Positions 6,978 to 13,205 of a stretch of DNA of 13,205 nucleotides are shown in pieces. Both the position numbers and the translations under genes were made by a program. Every line of letters begins with the position of its first letter. Within the stretch, counting starts at the first letter, position 1. The stretch is from JBEBXQ01 sp040391535 (lineage in GTDB: Bacteria; Bacteroidota; Bacteroidia; Cytophagales; Spirosomataceae): contig JBEBXQ010000133.1 in NCBI GenBank assembly GCA_040391535.1, positions 1 through 13,205 of the forward strand, in the 5' to 3' direction. The notes below the pieces were generated by a model that saw nothing but the letters and a program-made list of their open reading frames with translations, was not told the DNA's origin and did not search any database.

Positions 6978-7877
6978 TCACTCTTCGTCTAATGACGGAC
7001 TTTTGTGCAGATGCATTGAAAATGACATAATTTCTTTATTAATTTTTCTTTTGATTTTCTTCTCCAGTTTCCGATCCTGAATATTCATCTGAAACTGTAA
7101 TTTATACCTCACAAAGTCTTTGTGAATAGAACTGACTTTCAGCAGAAAACTATGCTGCGGAATGGCCATCGGGTAGGCTTGCATAATACTGAGCATGTGA
7201 TTTTCAATATCATCAGGATCCATATTGAGATTCAGGCTAAGCTCAAATTCCATAGAAATCAACCTGACATTCTGTTTCGACTGGTTAATGACAGAGGTAT
7301 TGAAAATTGTAGCATTGGGAATTAAAACCAGATCGTTATCATCGTTTTTAATGATCACGTTGATCAGGGTGATATCAACAATTTTGCCTCTGTGCTCACC
7401 CACTATAATATGGTCACCTAATGAAAGCTTGTTGGAAAACATAATGATCAATCCGTTGATCATCTGGGTGATATAATCTTTGGTCAAGAGTGCGATGGCC
7501 GCAGCAGCAATGGAAATGCTGGTGAAGAGGCTGATCGGGTTAAAGTTGAAAAACAGTAAAAGTGCAATAATAACGGCTACTACATTCAGGACAGAAGCGA
7601 TTTGCTGGATGCCCAGAATAAAGTTATTGTGAAAGCCTCTTGCGGTTTCATTCTTATGCTTGTACCAAAGAATCAGGGTATTGGACGCAACAGAAATAAT
7701 AACATTAACCCCCAGGAAAAAAATCATTGTCCTGACAGCATTCCGGATTAATGGCAATGATTTGAGCCACTCCTGCCGGTCATGCTGGAGATACGATAAT
7801 CCCAGAAATAATATAATTTTCAGTGCGATAATGGCCACACTTCTTATTGGCCACGATTCTTTTGATTTGTTAGTCAT
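6978..7877 (-). CDS. MscS-family mechanosensitive ion channel
   Basis: 299 aa inner-membrane channel. Predicted membrane helices lie at about residues 14-30, 46-72 and 90-112. They are followed by the pore-type helix region SISIAAAAIALLTKDYITQM, then the MscS beta domain (GLIIMFSNKLSLGDHIIVGEHRGKIV, NDLVLIPNATIF) and a cytoplasmic alpha/beta C-terminal part. The pore helix is more alanine-rich and less glycine-rich than E. coli MscS. The family opens under membrane tension and releases solutes in osmotic downshift, and some members have other gating. The ATG lies inside the end of the metal-ATPase gene (ATGACTAA overlap, 8 bp), so the two are translationally coupled and in one operon. Whether the channel has any link to metal handling is open. 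Confidence 0.9.
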   Translation of the reverse strand: MTNKSKESWPIRSVAIIALKIILFLGLSYLQHDRQEWLKSLPLIRNAVRTMIFFLGVNVIISVASNTLILWYKHKNETARGFHNNFILGIQQIASVLNVVAVIIALLLFFNFNPISLFTSISIAAAAIALLTKDYITQMINGLIIMFSNKLSLGDHIIVGEHRGKIVDITLINVIIKNDDNDLVLIPNATIFNTSVINQSKQNVRLISMEFELSLNLNMDPDDIENHMLSIMQAYPMAIPQHSFLLKVSSIHKDFVRYKLQFQMNIQDRKLEKKIKRKINKEIMSFSMHLHKSPSLDEE

Positions 7878-9870
7878 TGATATTAAAATTCATTTTTTGG
7901 ATGCGTATAGCATTTAATATGGCCAGAAGAGCAACACCTACATCAGCGAAAACAGCTTCCCAAAGCGTAGCAATACCTCCGGCACCCATTAACAGTACTA
8001 TCAGCTTAACGCCAAAGGCCAGCGAAATGTTCTGTAATACGATACTTTGTGTTTTTCGGCCTATTTTAATCGCCACCGGTATTCTGGATGGCTGATCTGA
8101 CTGAATCACTACATCGGCCATTTCAATGGCTGCGTCACTTCCAAGTCTGCCCATGGCAATGCCTATATCACTGATAGCGAGCACGGGTGCATCATTAATG
8201 CCGTCTCCAACGAAAGCGACAGGTTTTGATTCTTCTTGTCGGATCCGCGACAGAATTTTCACTTTGTCATCCGGCATACAATCACCGTAGGCTTCCCGGA
8301 TTCCGGCCTGGCGTGCCGTTTTTTGAACAATGCTGTCTTTGTCTCCTGAAACCATTACGATGCGGTTAATTCCCAGTGATTTCATGGCGCTTACTGCAGA
8401 CAATGAGTCTTCTTTCAGGCTGTCCGCAATCACCAGGTAACCTTCTGCTGTTCCGTTTACCGCGCAATAAAGAACAGTATCTTCTGTCTGTGGGGTTATT
8501 TGTGTAAGATCAACGGATAATTCTTTCATCAGACGATCATTCCCGACGGCTATTGTTTTATGGTTGATTTGTCCTGTTACGCCTCTTCCCGGTAATTCCT
8601 GTAATCCTTCCACAGCAGATAACACCGTATTCATTTTTCCGGCATATTGAACGACTGCTCTTGCTACAGGATGTGTACTTCCTGATTCCAGTGAAGCTAT
8701 ATAGGACAGTAAGGTGTCCTGGTTCAGATCTTTTGTGTAAAGGTGTTGTACTTCAAACCTGCCGTTGGTAAGCGTGCCGGTTTTATCCGTTACTACTGTT
8801 TTGATTTTAGCCAGTAAGTCCAGAAAATTACCTCCTTTTACCAGAATGCCGTTTCGGCTCGCGGCGCCTATGCCACCGAAATATCCTAAAGGTATTGAGA
8901 CCACCAGTGCACAGGGACAGGATATAACCAGAAAGACCAGCGCACGGTACAGCCATTCATCAAAAAGAAAAATACCGCCGGTGTAAAGTGAATAGAGGAA
9001 AGGGAGCAGCAGTATTAAAACAGCGCAAAGCACGACAATGGGTGTATAGATTTTCGCGAATTTCCGGATATATTTTTCGGTAGGAGCTTTCTGAGAAGCT
9101 GCATTTTGTGCAAGTTCCAGGATTTTCGCCACAGCACTATCCTCAAACTTCTTTGTTACCTGTACCTGAATGAGCGAATCAATCACAATGCTTCCGGCCA
9201 GTACATTTTCGCCTTTTTCAAGAACAAGCGGTTTACTTTCACCGGTTAAGGCGGCGGTATTCAGCGTAGCATAATCTGTCAGTAACTCACCATCAAGAGA
9301 GACTTTGCCGCCCGGCTTAACCACGATCGTATCGCCAGGTTTTACGGTATCGGCATTTACGGTAGTAATCTGATCATTTTGTAATAAAAATGCCTCTTTC
9401 GGGCGGATGTCCATCAGGGTTTTGATGTTTTTCCGGGCCTGTCTTACTGCGTCACCCTGAAGCAATTCCCCAAAACTGTAGAAAAGCATTACCGCTACAC
9501 CCTCAGGGTATTCGCCTATGTAAAAGGCACCCAAAGTTGCCAACGTCATCAGGAAAAATTCATTAAAAAAATCTTTATTCCCCAGGGATAAAAGAGCCTC
9601 TTTCAGTACAGGTAGCCCAACAGGCAGATAGGCCGTCAGATACCATAGAAAGCGTTTATAACCATTGAAAGCATCTGATTGAAGCCAATGTTCCAAAGCC
9701 AGTCCGGTTAGTAATAACACCAGACTGAAAAAGGCGGGATAATACACCCGGAAGCGGCTTTTACCTTGTTCGTTTGGATGTTCCGAAGCGGGGTTATGCG
9801 AATGATGCGTGCAACAGCCTTCTTCTGCCTGACTGTGTTGGTGTGCCTGAATATGTTTTATATCTTCCAT
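7870..9870 (-). CDS. Heavy-metal exporting P-type ATPase, P1B-2 type (Zn/Cd/Pb)
   Basis: ATP-driven efflux of divalent soft metals through the inner membrane. 666 aa from ATG 9870. Motifs: TGES actuator, membrane CPC in SCPCAL (about residues 318-320), the phosphorylation site DKTGTLT (Asp about 362), a S-THPVA histidine-proline nucleotide-binding signature, GDGINDAP, and a final helix with FADVGVALLAILNA whose Asp is typical of Zn/Cd pumps of the ZntA/CadA group. No N-terminal HMA domain is present; instead residues 1-40 hold many His residues and a Cys pair (EEGCCTHHSHN), a likely metal-binding tail. An open frame extends 8 codons further to a TTG at 9894, less likely than the ATG. It follows the Fur-family gene by 60 bp and overlaps the MscS gene. 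Zn is the most likely substrate. Confidence 0.93.
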   Translation of the reverse strand: MEDIKHIQAHQHSQAEEGCCTHHSHNPASEHPNEQGKSRFRVYYPAFFSLVLLLTGLALEHWLQSDAFNGYKRFLWYLTAYLPVGLPVLKEALLSLGNKDFFNEFFLMTLATLGAFYIGEYPEGVAVMLFYSFGELLQGDAVRQARKNIKTLMDIRPKEAFLLQNDQITTVNADTVKPGDTIVVKPGGKVSLDGELLTDYATLNTAALTGESKPLVLEKGENVLAGSIVIDSLIQVQVTKKFEDSAVAKILELAQNAASQKAPTEKYIRKFAKIYTPIVVLCAVLILLLPFLYSLYTGGIFLFDEWLYRALVFLVISCPCALVVSIPLGYFGGIGAASRNGILVKGGNFLDLLAKIKTVVTDKTGTLTNGRFEVQHLYTKDLNQDTLLSYIASLESGSTHPVARAVVQYAGKMNTVLSAVEGLQELPGRGVTGQINHKTIAVGNDRLMKELSVDLTQITPQTEDTVLYCAVNGTAEGYLVIADSLKEDSLSAVSAMKSLGINRIVMVSGDKDSIVQKTARQAGIREAYGDCMPDDKVKILSRIRQEESKPVAFVGDGINDAPVLAISDIGIAMGRLGSDAAIEMADVVIQSDQPSRIPVAIKIGRKTQSIVLQNISLAFGVKLIVLLMGAGGIATLWEAVFADVGVALLAILNAIRIQKMNFNIND

Positions 9871-9913
9871 AGTTCCGGAAATAAATGTATGCAAATTTAC
9901 TTCTTAACGGAAC

Positions 9914-9933
9914 GCAATGGAATTGCAAAGTTA
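9914..9933 (-). promoter_or_regulatory. -7 box and Fur-type palindrome in front of the metal ATPase
   Basis: On the minus strand, TAACTTTG (9933-9926) matches the Bacteroidota -7 element exactly, with a TTTG 16 bp upstream as a short-spaced -33. It is directly followed by, and shares one base with, GCAATTCCATTGC (9926-9914), arms GCAAT/ATTGC around 3 bp. The palindrome would cover the transcription start, about 44-56 bp before the ATPase ATG, the place for a repressor or metal-dependent regulator such as the Fur-family protein encoded just upstream. Confidence 0.5.
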
Positions 9934-10344
9934 TACAGAGCAGCGGTCGCAAAGCCCTCTGACCACCATATTAATCTCTTCTGCGACAAACTTTCGGGGA
10001 AGCTTTAATTCTGGAATGTGTAATTCCGTCAGGCAATAAGTCAGTTTACACTGATTGCAGTGGAAATGTAAATGTAAATCCCTGGGTTTGCACTCACATC
10101 CTTCTTCGCACAGCGCATATTTGGGTACACCCGTTCCGTCGTCTATACTGTGGATAAGTTTCCGTTCTTCAAAGGTCTTGAGCGTTCTGTATAAAGTAAT
10201 CCGGTCGACTTTATCAAAATCGGCTTCAATATCGGAAATACTGACAGCATTATCCTGACGGCTTAATACCTCCAATACGAGTAACCGCATAGCAGTAGGC
10301 TTGATATTGCTTTTGGTGAGTGTATTTTCAAGAACCTCCTTCAT
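9931..10344 (-). CDS. Fur-family metal-responsive transcriptional regulator
   Basis: 137 aa, the usual Fur-family size. The N-terminal winged helix includes KPTAMRLLVLEVL and the recognition helix region DRITLYRTLKTFEERKLI. The C-terminal dimerisation part carries the metal sites: H91-L-H-F-H-C96-N-Q-C99, then C104, and a terminal C132-D-R-C135, giving the two CxxC pairs of the structural zinc site. Extra cysteines at 79, 83 and 85 (ALCEEGCEC) precede them. Family members sense Fe, Zn, Mn, Ni or peroxide; the adjoining Zn/Cd exporter points to a Zur-like role, by inference. The gene lies 41 bp after the M14 peptidase gene and 60 bp before the exporter, all on one strand. Repressing an exporter when metal is bound would be paradoxical, so activation or control by apo-protein should be considered. 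Confidence 0.9.
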   Translation of the reverse strand: MKEVLENTLTKSNIKPTAMRLLVLEVLSRQDNAVSISDIEADFDKVDRITLYRTLKTFEERKLIHSIDDGTGVPKYALCEEGCECKPRDLHLHFHCNQCKLTYCLTELHIPELKLPRKFVAEEINMVVRGLCDRCSV

Positions 10345-10385
10345 ATTGTATTTTTTGTATAAAACAACCAGACATAAAAAAAGGT

Positions 10386-12890
10386 TTATCTGAATACGGC
10401 ATTGCCGAACAGCAACTTTCCATGATACCAGAAACCTCTGAATAACGGATCGTCAGCCATATAGATAATTTCACCTTTTCCCATTTTCTGAGTGCCCAGA
10501 ATCAGCGTTTCCTTTAATTGTTCACTGATTTTGCTGCCTACAAAACCAGTTTTATAGCTATCCTTCCCCAGCCAGCCAACATTCCATCCGTCAGACAGAT
10601 ACCCTAAATGATAACTGCCTTTCACAAGACTATAGTAGTGTTCGTTATAGCCAAAGGAAATCGGATGGGAAGGGTCAAGCTGTACTCTGAATACACTACC
10701 CGGGGTCTCATTACTGACACCATCCCTCATTTGATTACCATATTGTTTCTGATCAGGAATGACTTCATTTTTGTTGTCCGGCCGCGTCTCTTTTTTAATT
10801 AGGGAAAATTCACTTTTTCCAAGAAATGAAGTGAGTGCATTTTCCATGATAATGACTTTTCCCCCTGTACGGATCCATGATTTCAGATTCGTGAGTTCTT
10901 TGTCGTTGAAAATGGAATGATGATTTCCCGAAGGTACAATCAAAACATCAATTTCGTGCCAGGGAAGCTGCTCTAAATCATCACCATTCACCAATGTTAC
11001 AGGGTAATGAATCTGCTGTTCAAAAAAATGCCATATTTCTCCCAGTGCGAGAGGTGAAGACGTTTTGCCTGCCAGAACAACCACTTTGCGGGCTTTAAGC
11101 GGTACAACGGCATGCCCTCCGAAGTCCATTCCTTCTGTTACAAATCCGGTTTCAGAGGCCTTGATTTTTACCTGAAGTGAATCGGCTTTCCGGACCAGAA
11201 GATCCTTTAGTCCATTGCCGTGTATTTCATTTCCTTTTCTGGTAACAATCAGTGTGCCTGCGTCAAAGGTCTGATTGTCTATCCGGAAGGCATGATTGGC
11301 TGTCCGCACACTTACATTTGCCTGAAGTAACGCCGATAAAAGTTGCAGGCTTTCATAGGATTTCCAGGGGATGAGGTAAGCATACGGATTTCCTGAAGCG
11401 CTGTTTCTGACAGAATCAGGTTTATAATCAATGGTTTCCGTTTTAGCTTTCAGTCCGTAGGCATTAACACCGTAGGCAAAGGAGACGGCCCAGGTGGTGA
11501 TGTCGTAGGTCAGTGAATCTTCCAGTTCAGGATCGGGTTCAAACAGGATTTTTAATAAGCGGGATTTGGGCTGAAAAGCCGAAATGACAATATCCTCTTT
11601 GCTTACAGAAACTGATTCTTCCTGTAGCGTAGAAAGATTAATTCCTTTGGTATCCATGTTCTTTGCCGGTGACCCGTAACGGATGCCCTGCCTGTCCAGG
11701 AGTTCGCGTAAAGCCAGGATACTACCACCGTTCGCTTCACTTTTAATGACATACGTATTGAAGTCACCCGTTGGTTTTTGGGCCGCATTCTGATGATAAC
11801 TGATAAATTCATTCACGGTTTTTTCAGCATGGTCTGAAAGGGCGCTCAGCGTGCCGAAACTGGTGGTTACGTGATGGGCAATCCTGTCTTTTAGCGTCAA
11901 TGTGTCACCTTCGGTTTCCCGTTTCAGGGCAATGCCGGCATTACCGCTACCAGCCTGCTCATAAGTCATACCAATGGCACCGTTATATACCGGCCAGGTA
12001 TCACCATAACTGGGGTAAAATAAATCAAAGCTGAACCTTGTAAAGTAGAGCCATCCGTTTTTGTCAAATTCCCTGCTGTTATATTTTCCGAGAATATCGT
12101 TGAATTCCCTTTGCCAGGGAGTAATGTCTTTATGAAATGGTTTTGCAGCCGGAGGGAAATAATACGAAGATCCTGCACCCATCTCATGAAAATCGGCATG
12201 GACATGAGGCATCCATTGGTTATAAAGCAGTAATCGTTCCTGTGATTCTTTCTGAGATTGCCATGCCCAGTCACGGTTCAGGTCGAAAAGATAGTGATTG
12301 TATCGTCCGCCCGGCCACGGCTCACGATGCTCCCACGCATAAGGTGTAGGGTTGGGTTTTATACCGGCTCTCTGGTTGTACCATTGGACATAACGCTCAT
12401 ATCCGTCTGGGTTCAGACAGGGATCAAGTATAACGATGGTGTTTTTAAGAATTTCTTTTGATCTGTTATTTTTTGTGTCCAGTAAGTCGGACAATACTTT
12501 CATAAAAGCTGATGAGCTTACTGCCTCATTTCCGTGGACGTTATAGCTCAGCCAGGCAATAGCCGGTGTTTTAGTGGTAGGTGAGCCTTCAAGCAGGCCG
12601 ATACTCTTCAGATGGTTGATCCGGATATCCTCAAGATAGGACATATTTTCAGAGGAGCCTACTACTATCGCCATCAAAGGGCGGCCTTCATAAGTGGTTC
12701 CGTATTGAATTTTGCGGGTTTGTTCCGGGAATTGCGCTGCGATTTTCTCCAGATAACTGATTACATCATGATGGTAGGGAAAACGGCTGCCCAAGGGATA
12801 ACCCAGAAACTGGTCAGGAGACAGAGACTGAGAGACACCTGAGAAGGCCAAAAGCACGAGAAAAGTAAAGATCGCAAGAGATTTTGCCAT
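10386..12890 (-). CDS. Secreted M14 zinc carboxypeptidase with C-terminal amidotransferase-like domain
   Basis: Large exported metallopeptidase: 834 aa from ATG 12890, 841 aa from ATG 12911. Numbering below uses the longer form. A signal peptide (AKSLAIFTFLVLLAFSGVSQ) leads. The M14 domain spans about 35-360: zinc ligands in N-V-H126-G-N-E129, the substrate-binding LNPDGYER (167-174) and LNRDW, a third His in HADFHEMG (238 or 242), and the catalytic Glu in TYEQAG (E318). The latter half has no peptidase motif; about 600-700 (KVVVLAG, IDVLIVPSGNHHS, LKSWIRTGGKVIIMENAL) resembles a class I glutamine-amidotransferase-like fold, as in other large Bacteroidota M14 proteins. No type IX sorting domain is seen at the C terminus, so it is probably periplasmic or envelope-bound. 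I chose the shorter start because the promoter at 12925-12956 would leave only a few bases before ATG 12911. Peptide substrate unknown. Confidence 0.92.
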   Translation of the reverse strand: MAKSLAIFTFLVLLAFSGVSQSLSPDQFLGYPLGSRFPYHHDVISYLEKIAAQFPEQTRKIQYGTTYEGRPLMAIVVGSSENMSYLEDIRINHLKSIGLLEGSPTTKTPAIAWLSYNVHGNEAVSSSAFMKVLSDLLDTKNNRSKEILKNTIVILDPCLNPDGYERYVQWYNQRAGIKPNPTPYAWEHREPWPGGRYNHYLFDLNRDWAWQSQKESQERLLLYNQWMPHVHADFHEMGAGSSYYFPPAAKPFHKDITPWQREFNDILGKYNSREFDKNGWLYFTRFSFDLFYPSYGDTWPVYNGAIGMTYEQAGSGNAGIALKRETEGDTLTLKDRIAHHVTTSFGTLSALSDHAEKTVNEFISYHQNAAQKPTGDFNTYVIKSEANGGSILALRELLDRQGIRYGSPAKNMDTKGINLSTLQEESVSVSKEDIVISAFQPKSRLLKILFEPDPELEDSLTYDITTWAVSFAYGVNAYGLKAKTETIDYKPDSVRNSASGNPYAYLIPWKSYESLQLLSALLQANVSVRTANHAFRIDNQTFDAGTLIVTRKGNEIHGNGLKDLLVRKADSLQVKIKASETGFVTEGMDFGGHAVVPLKARKVVVLAGKTSSPLALGEIWHFFEQQIHYPVTLVNGDDLEQLPWHEIDVLIVPSGNHHSIFNDKELTNLKSWIRTGGKVIIMENALTSFLGKSEFSLIKKETRPDNKNEVIPDQKQYGNQMRDGVSNETPGSVFRVQLDPSHPISFGYNEHYYSLVKGSYHLGYLSDGWNVGWLGKDSYKTGFVGSKISEQLKETLILGTQKMGKGEIIYMADDPLFRGFWYHGKLLFGNAVFR

Positions 12891-12924
12891 GAGAACGGGG
12901 GAGGTGCGCATGTTTTCACCTGAT

Positions 12925-12956
12925 CAAAAATAGAGATTGAAAAAATTTTCAACAAA
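12925..12956 (-). promoter_or_regulatory. Promoter of the M14 peptidase gene with a palindrome in its spacer
   Basis: On the minus strand, TTTG (12956-12953) is followed after 20 bp by TATTTTTG (12932-12925), a full match to the Bacteroidota consensus. The spacer contains TTGAAAA (12937-12943) and TTTTCAA (12946-12952), exact complements 2 bp apart, possibly an operator. A start of transcription about 7 bp downstream (near 12918) favours translation from ATG 12890. Confidence 0.6.
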
Positions 12957-13034
12957 TTTTAGAAATTATGTATCTGAAAAAGAGGGCAATAAAAAATACC
13001 TGAAAAATAAATTAAAATTATTTTGGCAAAAGGC

Positions 13035-13065
13035 TTGCGCGGTATACCTCAAGCCGCTACTTTTG
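13035..13065 (+). promoter_or_regulatory. Promoter of the tRNA-Glu gene
   Basis: TTG (13035-13037), 20-bp spacer, TACTTTTG (13058-13065): a full match to the Bacteroidota housekeeping promoter. Initiation near 13072 would give a leader of about 58 nt before the tRNA. The -33 box and spacer are overlaid by an inverted repeat, GGCTTG (13032-13037) and CAAGCC (13050-13055), which surrounds the self-complementary GGTATACC (13041-13048). Confidence 0.65.
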
Positions 13066-13129
13066 CACCACGATTTCAGAACAACGAAAGAGTTGAGGTG
13101 AAAAAATCGCACGAAGTAGGAGACCAGTC

Positions 13130-13201
13130 GGCCCATTCGTCTAGCGGTTAGGACACGACCCTTTCACGGTTGAAACAGGGGTTCGATTCCCCTATGGGTC
13201 A
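13130..13201 (+). tRNA. tRNA-Glu (anticodon UUC)
   Basis: A full cloverleaf folds by eye: acceptor GGCCCAT paired with ATGGGTC (one G-U at the second pair), D arm with GTC/GAC and a GG-containing loop, anticodon stem CGACC/GGTTG with loop CTTTCAC, T arm AGGGG-TTCGATT-CCCCT, discriminator A at 13201. The anticodon TTC (13163-13165) reads GAA and GAG. CCA is not encoded: the genome continues with CAAA. Length 72 nt. The window ends 4 bases later, so a following tRNA or rRNA operon cannot be judged. Confidence 0.97.
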
Positions 13202-13205
13202 CAAA

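Noticed and set aside
9871..9894. TTG start at 9894 for the metal ATPase, adding 8 residues.
   Set aside because: The ATG at 9870 begins the His-rich tail directly, and no ribosome binding site favours the rarer TTG codon.
10345..10380. Possible Fur-type operator in the AT-rich stretch before the Fur-family gene (TTGT-N5-ACAA, repeated ATACAA).
   Set aside because: Short, AT-rich and unlike the GCAAT box before the exporter; no full -7 box nearby, so autoregulation is not supported.
13071..13109. CGATTT / AAATCG inverted repeat in the tRNA-Glu leader as a regulatory hairpin.
   Set aside because: Only 6 bp with a 27-nt loop; weak and not extended on either side.

Overview
The window looks like a housekeeping stretch of a Bacteroidota chromosome. 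Reasons: moderate GC, almost no Shine-Dalgarno sequences in front of the start codons, several copies of the Bacteroidota promoter pattern (TTG, about 20 bp, then TAnnTTTG), a DUF4230 protein, a compact MenE and an XRE/S24-like regulator of a type common in that phylum. A Cytophagales-like host is a guess from overall flavour, not shown. No insertion sequence, phage gene, CRISPR array, toxin-antitoxin pair or defence system was seen. I did not find a convincing undescribed multi-gene system; the most unusual signals are regulatory DNA.

Layout, left to right. 1-330 (+) is the C-terminal end of a concentrative nucleoside transporter. It converges on an ALDH3-type aldehyde dehydrogenase (397-1824, -). 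A divergent spacer with a near-perfect 23-bp palindrome separates that gene from an XRE regulator with a degenerate LexA/S24-like C-terminal domain (1970-2992, +). The regulator ends tail to tail with an unrecognised 255-aa protein (2989-3756, -), sharing a TTAA stop. Upstream of that on the minus strand lie menE (3817-4893) and a DUF4230 membrane-anchored protein (4896-5588), only 2 bp apart and so probably translationally coupled. A perfect 14-bp inverted repeat, each arm carrying a -7-like box, separates this unit from miaA (5646-6599, +). miaA ends inside a strong hairpin facing a single-domain rhodanese (6610-6915, -).

The right half is a minus-strand series: secreted M14 metallocarboxypeptidase (about 12890 to 10386), Fur-family regulator (10344-9931), P1B-2 type Zn/Cd exporter (9870-7870), MscS-like channel (7877-6978, overlapping the exporter by 8 bp), then the rhodanese. 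The Fur/exporter/MscS genes form a plausible metal-homeostasis unit, with a Fur-type palindrome just downstream of a -7 box in front of the exporter. The window ends with a plus-strand tRNA-Glu(UUC) and its own strong promoter, divergent from the M14 gene.
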